Positions 26,942 through 36,807 of a DNA stretch of 64,000 bases are shown here, piece by piece. Positions within the stretch are counted from its first letter, which is position 1. Each line of letters starts with the position of its first letter. The stretch spans positions 310,001 to 374,000 of the forward strand of contig NZ_CP063141.1 of NCBI RefSeq assembly GCF_014961315.1, written 5' to 3'. Under the pieces are notes generated by a model, which searched no databases, was not told the DNA's origin, and saw only the letters and a list, made by a program, of their open reading frames with translations. This stretch comes from Thermoflavifilum sp. GTDB lineage: Bacteria; Bacteroidota; Bacteroidia; Chitinophagales; Chitinophagaceae. The position numbers and the translations under genes were made by a program.

Positions 26942-28159
26942 TCACAGATGGGATGTTTTTGTAATAGCCAGCCAGCTAAGCAAAGCCATAGTCAGGCCGG
27001 TTACACAAACACCTGTCCATTGAAACTGATTCCAGGCGATATTACCCAGAATAGAGCCCAGCGTACCTCCGCCAAAGAAAGCCGTCATATAGATGGTATT
27101 GAGCCTGGTACGGGCATGAGGCAACAACGCATAATTACGTGCCTGATTCGACACATGAGCCGCTTGCAGGCCCACATCGAGCAGGATTACCCCGACTATC
27201 ACCAGCACGATATGCAGGGCGGCAAAAAACAGGGTAAGATAACCACCCAGCACCAGCAGGATACCCACACGAATGGTGAGCAAAGGACTTCGACGATCGG
27301 TGATACGCCCCACTAAAGGTGCAGCCATAGCTCCTCCTGCTCCTACCAGGCCAAACATCCCGATCCATGACAGGGGTAAATGATACGGCGGGGCCTCAAG
27401 GAAAAAAGCCATGGTAGCCCAGAAAGCGGATATCGCCCCGAACAGCATGGCCCCAATCCATGCACTCTGCCTGACCACAGGTTGCTGCTTCCATAGTTCC
27501 CATACCGAAACGAGTAAGCGGGTATAACTTCCCTGAAACGCCGGCTGCTCGTCCGGTAATGTTAACCATAACAACAAATAAAAGATTAGCATCAGCAAAG
27601 CCGCTATCTCATACACCCATCGCCATCCTAAGTACTGGGCAACCCATCCACTCAGCGTTCGCGATACCAGAATACCCACCAGCAATCCGCTCAGTAAACT
27701 TCCAATCATCTTACCACGCTGAGCATCGGGTGAAAGATGGGCACCATAAGGAATCAACACATGGCACGATACACTGCATAATCCGATGCCCATGCTGCAT
27801 AAGTCCAGTACCCACAAACTCGTGGATAAGCCCGTAATGCCCAGCACACAGGCTGCTAAGAGAAACAATGCTAAAATCAAGCTGCGCCGGGAAATCTTAT
27901 CTCCCAGCGGTAAGATGAACAACATGCCCAATCCATAACCCACCTGGGTAAAGATATTGATGTTGCCGGCAGCCGCTTCTGATACCCGAAAATAACGACT
28001 GAATGCGCCCAGCAGAGGCTGACAATAATAAATATTCGCTACCGATGCTCCACAACCAATAGCCATCAACCAGCGCAAGCGCGACAGTGCAGCTTGTGAA
28101 AGGATTCCATCTGTTGAATCGAGCTGTGCCTGTGCTGTTGCCTTAACCGATTGTTCCAT
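26942..28159 (-). CDS. MFS transporter (drug/metabolite exporter type)
   Basis: 405 residues with about twelve membrane segments. After a 25-residue soluble start, the first segment reads C-G-A-S-V-A-N-I-Y-Y-C-Q-P-L-L, typical of the YnfM/NepI-like family. The loop G-D-K-I-S-R-R-S-L-I between segments 2 and 3 is the MFS motif A. A second such loop, G-R-I-T-D-R-R, lies in the second half. It is an inner-membrane, probably proton-linked exporter of unknown substrate. Confidence 0.9.
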   Translation of the reverse strand: MEQSVKATAQAQLDSTDGILSQAALSRLRWLMAIGCGASVANIYYCQPLLGAFSRYFRVSEAAAGNINIFTQVGYGLGMLFILPLGDKISRRSLILALFLLAACVLGITGLSTSLWVLDLCSMGIGLCSVSCHVLIPYGAHLSPDAQRGKMIGSLLSGLLVGILVSRTLSGWVAQYLGWRWVYEIAALLMLIFYLLLWLTLPDEQPAFQGSYTRLLVSVWELWKQQPVVRQSAWIGAMLFGAISAFWATMAFFLEAPPYHLPLSWIGMFGLVGAGGAMAAPLVGRITDRRSPLLTIRVGILLVLGGYLTLFFAALHIVLVIVGVILLDVGLQAAHVSNQARNYALLPHARTRLNTIYMTAFFGGGTLGSILGNIAWNQFQWTGVCVTGLTMALLSWLAITKTSHL

Positions 28160-28193
28160 GTTGGTGCTTCTGCTACCTCGAAGTTTAAATGTA

Positions 28194-28201
28194 CAAAATT
28201 A
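28194..28201 (-). promoter_or_regulatory. -7 box (TAATTTTG) for the MFS gene
   Basis: On the minus strand TAATTTTG, 34 bases before the MFS ATG, in the divergent gap shared with the exported-protein gene at 28324. Confidence 0.4.
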
Positions 28202-28312
28202 GGCGTCGACCGCTTGCGACGCTTTTCACATGCGTCAATCATCTGACATTTTTCTGGCATGCAAGCAAGCTGTGAAATGAAATATTAACAAGTTCGACTG
28301 AACGCTTCTGCC

Positions 28313-28320
28313 TAATTTTG
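28313..28320 (+). promoter_or_regulatory. -7 box (TAATTTTG) only three bases before an ATG
   Basis: A perfect TAnnTTTG octamer ends three bases before the ATG of the exported-protein gene. A start point a few bases downstream would fall on or inside the start codon, implying a leaderless message or a later start. No clear -33 element is present. Confidence 0.35.
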
Positions 28321-28323
28321 GGC

Positions 28324-29289
28324 ATGCAGTATTCATACAGGTTCCATCTGGTATGTTTTATTTTTTTATGCATTTGTGTGCAAGGGCATGCTCAACAAGA
28401 AGATAGCAGTGCCGTTGCTGAGATTGCCAGGCATATTCAGCTCGACTCTGTTACCATTATCGCAAGCAGAAGTGGATTTGATGTACCGGCCTTCATCCAG
28501 CGCGTGAAAGACGATACCACGTTCTATAAGGCATTTAAAACTTTGCGGATAATTGGCTTCACCTCAGAAGATAATTTCTGGGCCTATGATCAAAAGGGAA
28601 ATATCATGGCAAGCTATACGGCATTGGCAAGGCAAACCCGCCACAACGGATGTCGAACATTACAGATTCTACAACAAAAGGTTACCGGTAATTTTTATAA
28701 AAATCCCAGAAAACAAACTTATCGCTATTACACAGCAGAAATGTTAGCTCATGTGTTTCTGGATCCAGGACCTGTTTGCGGTGAAGACAATATTGTCCAT
28801 GGAGGAGCGCCAGAGGTGAAGGATCCAGATCATGAAATAGAAAAACATATCGAAGAATTAAAACAACTTATTTTCAATCCCGGTCAGCCTATTGCAGGCG
28901 TTCCATTCGTGGGACATAAGGTGGGTATTTTCGAAAAAGATATTTCACCGATGTATGATTTTGCTATTCATAGTACGCATGTTGATGGTGAACCCTGCTA
29001 TATATTTCAAGCGGTGGCCAAACCTCGATATGCAGATCAGGTGGTGATTGATACCTTGATTACTTATTTTCGAAAATCGGATTTTAGCATTGTTTCCCGG
29101 CATTATGCGCTTTCTTACAAAACCCTTTTATTTGATTTCAATGTGAATATACACGTTGACCTGAGTTCCTATCAGGGCATGCTATTACCTGACTGGATTG
29201 ATTATCAGGGCAACTGGGTTCTTGCTTTTCATCGTCGGGAGCGTGTGCATTTTACGATACGCTTTTTTGATTTTCAGAAAGAAGAATAA
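28324..29289 (+). CDS. Exported protein of unknown function
   Basis: 321 residues from ATG 28324; an in-frame TTG at 28318 is less likely. A signal peptide of about 23 residues ends in G-H-A-Q-Q. The mature part starts with a carboxypeptidase-reg-like stretch (L-D-S-V-T-I-I-A-S-R) and continues with beta-rich sequence and a C-terminal W-I-D-Y-Q-G-N-W-V-L region suggesting a lipid- or outer-membrane-facing beta fold. Cysteines at about 100, 149 and 227 are present. I do not recognise a named family; similar proteins are common in Bacteroidota as unannotated exported proteins. The downstream terminator belongs to the opposite strand. Confidence 0.7.
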   Translation: MQYSYRFHLVCFIFLCICVQGHAQQEDSSAVAEIARHIQLDSVTIIASRSGFDVPAFIQRVKDDTTFYKAFKTLRIIGFTSEDNFWAYDQKGNIMASYTALARQTRHNGCRTLQILQQKVTGNFYKNPRKQTYRYYTAEMLAHVFLDPGPVCGEDNIVHGGAPEVKDPDHEIEKHIEELKQLIFNPGQPIAGVPFVGHKVGIFEKDISPMYDFAIHSTHVDGEPCYIFQAVAKPRYADQVVIDTLITYFRKSDFSIVSRHYALSYKTLLFDFNVNIHVDLSSYQGMLLPDWIDYQGNWVLAFHRRERVHFTIRFFDFQKEE

Positions 29290-29317
29290 AAAAAGCCGGA
29301 CCTCATGAGGCCCGGCT
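29288..29317 (-). terminator. Terminator of SusC/SusD unit 1
   Basis: On the minus strand a GC-rich stem (arms about 29307-29317 and 29294-29304, one G-T wobble) is followed by a run of Ts. It sits 22 bases past the SusD1 stop. Confidence 0.85.
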
Positions 29318-29339
29318 GAAAGAGTGCATATGTTTAAAA

Positions 29340-30776
29340 TTAATACTTATCCCAGAAAAGCTTGGTAGTTACATCATCGCCTCCAATGGCTTGTGAGGCT
29401 GCATCGTAATTAGCTTTGTTCAAGGTTTGTTCATTGATGGGATAGGTATAGCGCACAGGAATATCTGTTAATGCATTCGCAGCTTTTTGCAAAGCCGGAT
29501 AATCGAGTTTACGCCATTGGGTCCATGCCTGCCATCCCCTCAGATAGAGTGCAATCCAAGATTGAATACCGATTTTATGCTTCCAGTTACCCGGTGCAGT
29601 AAGGTAATTAACAGAAGGCTGAGCCAGATAAGCAAGCGCATCTGTAGATGTTCCGCCCCAGTACTCAATAGAAGCGGTAATGGCTTTATTATAATGACTC
29701 TGTGCCGTTCCTCCTACATTAAACCCGCGCTCTACTGCTTCTGCTAAGTCAAACTCTACTTGAGCGTCATCCAACCAGATGCTGGGAAAATCAGGCGCTT
29801 TCGTCATGTCGGAAGTATGAGAAAAATTAGCATAAGTGTTTCCTGCACCAGGTATTCCTCCGGAATAGTTACCATTTGGATCTAACGTAAAATAAAATGG
29901 ACGACGTGGATCGTTTAACGCATTCATCGTATCGATGAGAGTCTTTGCCGGCACAAAATCATTCCGATTGCTCTGTACCAGGTTAGTCCAGATCGGATTT
30001 ACATTGGGCGGAGCTGATAAATATTGAAATACCGCATTATCACTATTAGATTGAAAAACATTGGGAGCAGCGGCTTCCACAACAGTCTTTGCCTTTGCGG
30101 GATCAGCATCGGCAATCAAAAGCCCTAAATCAAGTTTTAAGGAATTAGCAAACTTAATCCACTTAGCAACATCTCCACCATATATTAAATCATTACTACC
30201 AAAGCTTTCATAGTTTGGATCTAACTGAGCAAGAGATGCATCCAAACTATCGAGCAAAGCGTAATATACCGTCTTGGCATCATCAAACTTAGGTGTAGTA
30301 TTGTCGGGATTCAAAGCTTCCGTATAAGGAATATTTCCGAAAGTATTTAACACAACCGAATAAGCATACACCTCACAAATTTCTGCAATAGCCAACTTAT
30401 TGGCTTTTATTTTTTGATCTTCTGTAGTAAGTGCTGTCTCTTGACGAATAAGCACCTTTGCCTGGTCATAATCTTTGATCACATCTCGATATAAAATCGT
30501 CCACCAGTTCTGGGGAATATTTCTTTCCCCTAAATCGTACTGACTTTCCTGCGGATAGGTGGTTTCAGCCCAGAATTGAACAATGAGTTCAAAAATATTC
30601 TGGTTCACATTGGGTGTAGTCATGATGTCGGTGAAAGCTTTCTGGGCATTCGAAAACAATCCCTCGCCCGGTGCGTTTTCAGGAGCTTTTGGATTATTAT
30701 TTAGTTCAGAGATATTTTTCGTACATGCCCCCAGAACACCTGCTGCAAGTATGGTTACAATCAATATCTTTTTCAT
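29340..30776 (-). CDS. SusD-like outer-membrane lipoprotein 1 (SusD_2 subtype)
   Basis: 478 residues. The signal ends in a lipobox with Cys18 (V-L-G-A-C-T-K). N-N-N-P-K-A-P-E-N-A at about 26-35 and the F-W-A-E-T-T-Y-P-Q-E block are typical of the SusD/RagB nutrient-binding family of the SusD_2 subtype. The helical TPR-like core has the N-T-F-G-N-I-P-Y-T-E-A-L and I-K-F-A-N-S-L-K-L-D-L blocks. The W-R-K-L-D-Y-P region near the C-terminus is also conserved. It caps the SusC barrel and captures ligand at the surface. Its gene follows SusC1 by 65 bases. The substrate is unknown. Confidence 0.93.
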   Translation of the reverse strand: MKKILIVTILAAGVLGACTKNISELNNNPKAPENAPGEGLFSNAQKAFTDIMTTPNVNQNIFELIVQFWAETTYPQESQYDLGERNIPQNWWTILYRDVIKDYDQAKVLIRQETALTTEDQKIKANKLAIAEICEVYAYSVVLNTFGNIPYTEALNPDNTTPKFDDAKTVYYALLDSLDASLAQLDPNYESFGSNDLIYGGDVAKWIKFANSLKLDLGLLIADADPAKAKTVVEAAAPNVFQSNSDNAVFQYLSAPPNVNPIWTNLVQSNRNDFVPAKTLIDTMNALNDPRRPFYFTLDPNGNYSGGIPGAGNTYANFSHTSDMTKAPDFPSIWLDDAQVEFDLAEAVERGFNVGGTAQSHYNKAITASIEYWGGTSTDALAYLAQPSVNYLTAPGNWKHKIGIQSWIALYLRGWQAWTQWRKLDYPALQKAANALTDIPVRYTYPINEQTLNKANYDAASQAIGGDDVTTKLFWDKY

Positions 30777-30841
30777 GATGCAATTTTTTTATTCTGAAAT
30801 AATAAGCATGATGATATACTTTCTACATGAGGCTTGCCTAA

Positions 30842-33800
30842 TTAGAACGTAAATTTCAGGTTAAAGCCATACATCCTGTAAGTAGGATAGCTTCCCACCT
30901 GAAAGCCCTGGATATTTCCTGAGCTTGGACCTTCTTCCGGATCAGCATAAGGTAAATTTTTATGAATGATCCAGAGATTATGGCCATACACGGAAACATC
31001 GATGGTTTTAAAGGGATGCATGTGTGAAACCAGTGTTTCGGGCAAAGAATAAGTGAGGTTAACTTCCCTGAGTTTAATATAGCTTGCATCAAAGATATAT
31101 GCTTTATTAGGCATATTGTTGTAACCAAAACCTCTTAAACCCGTTATGGCAGCATATTTTGTATTTTCCTTGCCATCGGCAGTTACACCCGGGAAAATAT
31201 ATCCTCCACCCTGATCGACCGGATCACGAATTGACTTGCCATTGGCGTTTTTGGCAACAGATTCGATGTACAGACCTGTACCCTGCCCATACCACTGGTC
31301 AATGGAGAACAGATCACCACCCTGCTTGATATCAATCAAGAAATTCAACCTGAAATTCTTATAGGTAAAAGTATTACTAATGCCTCCGGTCCAATCAGGA
31401 TTAATATTACCTATAACATTATCGGCACTGGCGGTGATTTGATAATATCCATTGCTTTTGACAACCGGCCGTCCGTTGAGATACACAAAGTCTTTTCCTT
31501 TCAACACGCCAAAGGGTTGGCCTACGGTAGCATTCAAACTCACGCCACCTTGAAAAGCACCGATTTGAATATTCTGTACACCACTGTAAAGGCTGATCAC
31601 TTTATTTCGATATCTGGCCCAGTTAATGTCCATATTCCATGAGAAGGAATTCGTTTTCACCGGGATCAGATTCAAGGTTACTTCCCAGCCTTTGTTTTCT
31701 ACATTTCCTGCATTAATAACCTTAGAGGTATATCCGGTTTCAGCAGGTATGGAAATATTGATGATCTGATTGATGGTGTTGGTTTTGAAATATGTCACGT
31801 CTACACTGATACGGTTATTCAAGAAACCAAGATTCACGCCGCCTTCATAGCTTCTGGTACGCTCTGGTTTCAATTCAGCATTATTCTTTCTGTTGGGCAC
31901 TGAGAACAGTGCTACACTTCCATAAGGTGTAGGTTTGTCATACACATCGGAAATAAAGGCCCAGGGAGCATCGTTACCCACCTCAGCATAATTCAGTCGC
32001 AATTTTCCGAAGCTTAACCAGGTAACATTTTTTAACAATTGAGAGAAAATAAAACCACCGGATATGGAAGGATAGAAATATTTGTTCTTAGTGGCCGGCA
32101 GAGTGGATGATTGATCCTGACGTGCGGTAGCATCTAAGATCAGGAAATTATTGTAGGTCAGGGTAATCCCTCCGAATACCCCACCCACTTCAATCTGCTC
32201 ATCGGTTTCACTGGGAGCATTAATAGGATTCAATGAATTCGACAGAGCATACAACCCGGGTATTACCAGTCCGCCATTGGTAGATGCATAAATAGAATTG
32301 AAATAAGTACGGCGGAGATTAGCACCCAACAGCGCTTTTAAGTTCAGCCTGGAAGACAAATCTTTATTAAAATTCGCTAAAAAGTCGTAGTTAAATTCTT
32401 TAAAGTTATTGTTATACCGGCTATAATAAGGCACATTCACACTTCCTACATTTCCCCGTTCTTCCTGGAGTCCTGCATATTGATCCAGTGATACTCTACC
32501 CATTAAAGATAACCAGCTGGTGGGATCATAATTCAGCATCAAATAACCAAAATACCTGTTCCTGCTATCACTTTCATAATTCTGATACCGCACAAAATAT
32601 TGGTTATCCCAGTAAATGGGGCCGATATCACCACCCACAGGGTCAGTCATATTCCAGGTGATATTCTTCAATGTCCGGAAATATGCGGCTTTCTGTTCTT
32701 TGATATCCACATTCATTTCCCACCATTCCCGGAAATTGGTGGCCGGGTTATAGGCATCGTAACCACTGCCATAACGGCCTATTGCATTTTCCTTGGTATA
32801 ATTGATGCTGGCCGTAGCTTTCAGCCTGGAAGTGATATTATACGTGCTGGAGAAATCTACCATATCTTTTGTGAGGTGGCTATTGGGGAGAATCCCTTTA
32901 TCACCTGTACGGGTATAGCCAAGTTTGAAAGTTTGTTTATCATCACCACCTTGCACAAATACACTGGTGTTATAACTATAAGGCGTTTCAAAAAAGGTTG
33001 TGGGATCATTTTTTGCTGCTACCCATGGGGTAGGTTTGCCAAAATTGGGAGAAGTAGGATCAAATGCATCCCATTGATAAACGAGTAGATTGGGATCAAA
33101 TTTTGCTCCGAACGAAGCATCTTCAGTGGTGGGAACGACCAGCGCATACTGCCCATTTACTTTTTCATACAGGAAATGAGGATCAGGAGAAGGTGGTGCA
33201 TCCGAATAAGTGTAGTAATCCGGATCAAAATATCCCGCACCATATTCATGTTGGTATTTGGGCCAGGTACTCTTATCCATACTTCCGGTAGCACCGCCGA
33301 TGTTGAAAGTAATACCTAACCCCTTTTTACCTTTTTTAGTGGTAATCAATATCACACCGTTGGCAGCACGCGAGCCGTATAATGCAGTGGCTGCAGCACC
33401 TTTCAATACGTTAATCGAAGCAATATCATCCGGGTTGATATCTGTACCGGTATTCCCATAATCATATCCTGCAAAACCGTTTCGTTCACTGCTGGAATTA
33501 TAATTGGAATTATCAACAGGTACCCCATCAATAACGATCAGGGCCTGATTGTTACCGGTAATCGATTTATACCCCCGCAGCACAATATTGGTTGATCCAC
33601 CTAAATTGTTGTTACTTTTGATTTGCAGCCCGGCCACCTTCCCGGAAAGAGCGCTCAAAAAATTATCGCTACGTGTATTGGTCACTTGATCACCACTTAC
33701 CTGTTGAGCTGCGTAAGGAAGTTCATTTTTATTTCTTTCAATACCGAGTGCAGTTACAACAATTTCTTTCAAATTCTGTGCAGTAGGAAGCAACCTGACT

Positions 33801-34069
33801 ACTACCTGATTCTGCGCACCTACCTGCACGTCCTGCGCTTCATATCCAATGGATGAGATGTGCAATACAGCATTGGCAGGTACTTCAAGCGTAAAACTTC
33901 CATTCTGATTGGTGGTGGTACCTGAAGCAGTTCCTTTAATCTGTACCGTTGCAAAGGGAATAGGAGAACCATCCTGACTGACCACTTTTCCAGTGATGGT
34001 GCGTTGTTGACCGAAGGCCCCCACAGCGCTGAAAAAAAGCGCCGTGAGAAAGAGTAAGACTTTCTTCAT
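30842..34069 (-). CDS. SusC-like TonB-dependent receptor 1
   Basis: 1075 residues: signal peptide (about 1-20, ending A-F-G-Q-Q), carboxypeptidase-regulatory-like domain (about 23-105, starting R-T-I-T-G-K-V), plug domain (about 115-235, with V-L-K-G-A-A-A-T-A-L-Y-G-S-R-A-A-N-G), then a 22-strand barrel ending in N-L-K-F-T-F. There is no STN domain, so it is not a sigma-regulating transducer. It imports large ligands with SusD1, powered by TonB-ExbB-ExbD. Its first codons and 21-base leader are shared with SusC2 and SusC3. Confidence 0.96.
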   Translation of the reverse strand: MKKVLLFLTALFFSAVGAFGQQRTITGKVVSQDGSPIPFATVQIKGTASGTTTNQNGSFTLEVPANAVLHISSIGYEAQDVQVGAQNQVVVRLLPTAQNLKEIVVTALGIERNKNELPYAAQQVSGDQVTNTRSDNFLSALSGKVAGLQIKSNNNLGGSTNIVLRGYKSITGNNQALIVIDGVPVDNSNYNSSSERNGFAGYDYGNTGTDINPDDIASINVLKGAAATALYGSRAANGVILITTKKGKKGLGITFNIGGATGSMDKSTWPKYQHEYGAGYFDPDYYTYSDAPPSPDPHFLYEKVNGQYALVVPTTEDASFGAKFDPNLLVYQWDAFDPTSPNFGKPTPWVAAKNDPTTFFETPYSYNTSVFVQGGDDKQTFKLGYTRTGDKGILPNSHLTKDMVDFSSTYNITSRLKATASINYTKENAIGRYGSGYDAYNPATNFREWWEMNVDIKEQKAAYFRTLKNITWNMTDPVGGDIGPIYWDNQYFVRYQNYESDSRNRYFGYLMLNYDPTSWLSLMGRVSLDQYAGLQEERGNVGSVNVPYYSRYNNNFKEFNYDFLANFNKDLSSRLNLKALLGANLRRTYFNSIYASTNGGLVIPGLYALSNSLNPINAPSETDEQIEVGGVFGGITLTYNNFLILDATARQDQSSTLPATKNKYFYPSISGGFIFSQLLKNVTWLSFGKLRLNYAEVGNDAPWAFISDVYDKPTPYGSVALFSVPNRKNNAELKPERTRSYEGGVNLGFLNNRISVDVTYFKTNTINQIINISIPAETGYTSKVINAGNVENKGWEVTLNLIPVKTNSFSWNMDINWARYRNKVISLYSGVQNIQIGAFQGGVSLNATVGQPFGVLKGKDFVYLNGRPVVKSNGYYQITASADNVIGNINPDWTGGISNTFTYKNFRLNFLIDIKQGGDLFSIDQWYGQGTGLYIESVAKNANGKSIRDPVDQGGGYIFPGVTADGKENTKYAAITGLRGFGYNNMPNKAYIFDASYIKLREVNLTYSLPETLVSHMHPFKTIDVSVYGHNLWIIHKNLPYADPEEGPSSGNIQGFQVGSYPTYRMYGFNLKFTF

Positions 34070-34090
34070 AGCAGTTGGATTTTGGTTGAC
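33993..34090 (-). repeat. Conserved SusC leader and 5' coding repeat, copy 1
   Basis: About 98 bases covering the 5' end of SusC1 and its 21-base untranslated leader. By eye about five bases differ from copy 2 (39868-40068). The leader GTCAACCAAAATCCAACTGC plus T before the ATG is identical in all three copies. Conservation stops upstream of the leader. Confidence 0.85.
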
Positions 34091-34204
34091 AGCCGCAATT
34101 TAATGAATTATTAACCAAAAAATCAAAATTAATTAACAAAAAAATTGGTTAGCTTATATAACTATATCATTATCAGTATATTACAAATAAATAATATATA
34201 GAAT

Positions 34205-34235
34205 AAAAAAGGGCCACCCCATATGTTGGTGGCCC
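34205..34235 (-). terminator. Terminator of SusC/SusD unit 2 (after the DUF1735 gene)
   Basis: On the minus strand an 8-base-pair GGGCCACC/GGTGGCCC stem (arms 34228-34235 and 34211-34218) is followed by six Ts. It lies 31 bases past the DUF1735 gene. Confidence 0.85.
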
Positions 34236-34266
34236 AGGTAGGAAGAGAAAGAAATGTAACTAAAAG

Positions 34267-35166
34267 CTAACGAGGGCTGATATAAGTCAATGTATCAATA
34301 AATGTACGAGTACCACCGCTGCCATTATATTGCCAGGCTGCATATATGGTACGTGTGTTAGGATCATAATGGCTATTATAGCCTGGAGAATTTAATACTG
34401 TATTGCCAAAAACTTGATTAGTGACCGTAACTTGAAAGGTATTAGGGTCAATAGTATAGTTGGGTTGGTATCCTGAAGGCAATACCGAATTCGAACTATT
34501 CGACCAGGGGTGCTGCTGGAACATTACTACAGAGTTGATACCCGAAGTAATCAAGTCAACATTTATGGGGCCATAAGGACCTGTTAAAGTTGCATTCGTA
34601 GGATGAGAAGCGTAGCCTGTTAATACATATACCCCATCGTATTGATTGCGCGCACCAATATTCAATAGCAGATGATTCCAGTTTTCAATAGGCAAAGAAG
34701 ATTTTACGATAGTGATGGGTAAGATATAACTTTTGCTTGCATTTATTTTGGTGGTATAAATGATTACATTGGTAAATGCAAGACGTTGACCTGCCGGTAC
34801 TGTCAAGTCCCATCCTGTAACCGAATAAGTACTGTCGGGTAGTAATTCATAATTTGTACCATTATTGGTGTTATATTGATTTAAATAAGCAGTATCCAGT
34901 CCCAGAGTTGCTGTTACCGGAGTATTGAGTGGGTTTGGCGAAGCTACATTTACGTATACAGGCAAAGTATCCGGTGTATTGGAAACATTAAAAGAAAACG
35001 TAACTACGCCATTTAAATTGGCAGCGGCCAGAGGAAGCTGAATAGAAGGACTTACTTTTGATAAATCAACATAATATTGATTATTCTTTAAACATCCAGC
35101 AAATGCAGTCCATATTGTGATTAAGAGAATCGGCTGAATATATTTTAGTATCTTCCTGTTTTCCAT
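34267..35166 (-). CDS. DUF1735-type surface lipoprotein of SusC/SusD unit 2
   Basis: 299 residues with a lipobox at Cys25 (A-F-A-G-C-L-K). An Ig-like beta domain at about 40-165 has the D-T-L-P-V-Y-V-N-V and L-L-P-D-S-T-Y-S-V strands and the Y-I-L-P-I-T-I-V end of DUF1735 (BT_3987-type N-terminal) domains. A second beta-rich part (about 170-299) has the Y-D-G-V-Y-V-L-T-G-Y entry. Such proteins usually accompany SusC/SusD pairs and bind glycans or help display enzymes at the surface. No catalytic domain is visible. It is translated 44 bases after SusD2. Confidence 0.85.
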   Translation of the reverse strand: MENRKILKYIQPILLITIWTAFAGCLKNNQYYVDLSKVSPSIQLPLAAANLNGVVTFSFNVSNTPDTLPVYVNVASPNPLNTPVTATLGLDTAYLNQYNTNNGTNYELLPDSTYSVTGWDLTVPAGQRLAFTNVIIYTTKINASKSYILPITIVKSSLPIENWNHLLLNIGARNQYDGVYVLTGYASHPTNATLTGPYGPINVDLITSGINSVVMFQQHPWSNSSNSVLPSGYQPNYTIDPNTFQVTVTNQVFGNTVLNSPGYNSHYDPNTRTIYAAWQYNGSGGTRTFIDTLTYISPR

Positions 35167-35210
35167 ATAACATTAGTTTAGTGAAAATAAAATATTGTGA
35201 CGTTAAAAAT

Positions 35211-36761
35211 TTATTGACCCCAGAAAACTTTATTTGTAAATGCATTCACCTGGTCTCCACCATCCGCTTTCAATGCATCAATATTCCGTTGAAATTCGGA
35301 TGTGGGATACAGGTAGCGATACGGCATGTGATTCGCTACCCTGCCAGAGTACACGGAAACTGGAACCACTGGAAACCCAGTTCGGCGCCAATCATTCCAA
35401 GCTTCTACATTGCAAATTCCATTAAGAGCAGCCCATTTTTGGGTGATAATAGCCTGTATTTTATCTGAACTCGCATTCCAACCTATGTTTGCAACATTCT
35501 GACTATAATAAGCTTGTGCTTGTTGATCGGCAACAGATTGTTGTCCACCCACATTTAAATATTCGAATGAAGCGGTGATCCCATTTTGATAAAGTGTTTG
35601 TGCATCTCCACTCATATAACCCCGCACTACAGCTTCGGCCTGCACAAAATAACTTTCTGCAGCGAGCATAATCACGGCCGGAGCATTATAACCCTTTAAC
35701 ACGCCAGGGCCTAATCCGGAACCCTTTGACGGTTGCAAAGTTTGTTCGCCCAATGGGTCGGCAGCATATTTACTGGTATCGATCTCCGATTCAACAGGAG
35801 TAGCGAAGAAATTCGGATCCCGCGGATCATCACCTATCTGGCCATAAAAGTATGCCAGACGTGGATCATGATTCAGTTTATAAAAATCCATGGCAGCCTT
35901 ACCACCTCTTAAGTAATTATACCCATCAGCAACCAGTGAACCAGAAGGAGTAAGCGCATAATTTGCCCAGATTGGATTTTGTTTACCACTTGAATTGAGA
36001 TAACCGGGATTTACCAGTGCATCTTCGCCAAAGCCAATATAACCGACGCTTGCTGTTTTTGCAATTTCAGATTGAATATAACTCTGCTTGCTGCTTACAT
36101 TAGATTCTCTGACAAGCATTCTGAGTTTAACCGTATTGGCAAACTTTAACCATAAACTCATGTCTCCACCATACATTATATCCGAACTACCAGGATTTGT
36201 TGCATTGGGAGAATTCTGAATCAATGCAATAGCATCATCCAGCTGGCTAACTAAAGAATCATAAATATCCGATCCCTTGTCGTACTTGGGGAACAAATTT
36301 GCAGTTCCCTTCAATGCTTGAGTATAGGGAACATCATTGTATACATCTACTAAATATTGAAAACAAACTGCTTTCAAAATTTTAGCGATTGCAACAAAAT
36401 ATTGCATGTTAGGCATTGATGCAGCCGTCTGTTCAATGTAGTTTGCATTAGAAAGAATGCCATAATAATTATCCCAGACTTGTGGCGCATCGGTCGTCAT
36501 CTTGTAGCTTTGCACATCAGCATTCAGGGAATAGCCACCACTATAATTCCAGTAGCCTAACCATGCACCCTGACGCTGATAAGTACCCCCACCACTGATA
36601 TTCGCAGCAAGATTACTCAATACACCAGGCAAAACAAGTGATGGATCAGCACCTGATGGAGAATTGGGGTTTTGTGCCAGATCTGTCAGAAATCCTTTTT
36701 TACAACTGGTCATACCTACAAGTATGGTAAATATAGCAACGATATACAAAAATTTTTTCAT
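35211..36761 (-). CDS. SusD-like outer-membrane lipoprotein 2 (SusD_2 subtype)
   Basis: 516 residues from M-K-K-F-L-Y; the 11 codons upstream look like leader. Lipobox at Cys20 (G-M-T-S-C-K-K). N-P-N-S-P-S-G-A-D-P-S-L follows, with V-L-P-G-V-L-S and the L-V-D-V-Y-N-D-V-P-Y-T-Q-A-L block of SusD_2 proteins. W-L-K-F-A-N-T-V-K-L-R-M is the conserved helix, and W-N-D-W-R-R-T-G-F-P is the late signature. It partners SusC2, whose gene ends 46 bases upstream, and is followed by the DUF1735 lipoprotein gene. Confidence 0.93.
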   Translation of the reverse strand: MKKFLYIVAIFTILVGMTSCKKGFLTDLAQNPNSPSGADPSLVLPGVLSNLAANISGGGTYQRQGAWLGYWNYSGGYSLNADVQSYKMTTDAPQVWDNYYGILSNANYIEQTAASMPNMQYFVAIAKILKAVCFQYLVDVYNDVPYTQALKGTANLFPKYDKGSDIYDSLVSQLDDAIALIQNSPNATNPGSSDIMYGGDMSLWLKFANTVKLRMLVRESNVSSKQSYIQSEIAKTASVGYIGFGEDALVNPGYLNSSGKQNPIWANYALTPSGSLVADGYNYLRGGKAAMDFYKLNHDPRLAYFYGQIGDDPRDPNFFATPVESEIDTSKYAADPLGEQTLQPSKGSGLGPGVLKGYNAPAVIMLAAESYFVQAEAVVRGYMSGDAQTLYQNGITASFEYLNVGGQQSVADQQAQAYYSQNVANIGWNASSDKIQAIITQKWAALNGICNVEAWNDWRRTGFPVVPVSVYSGRVANHMPYRYLYPTSEFQRNIDALKADGGDQVNAFTNKVFWGQ

Positions 36762-36807
36762 ATCTAAAGGTTTTAAAGAACCAGAGAATAACATTTACCC
36801 TTCAGGT

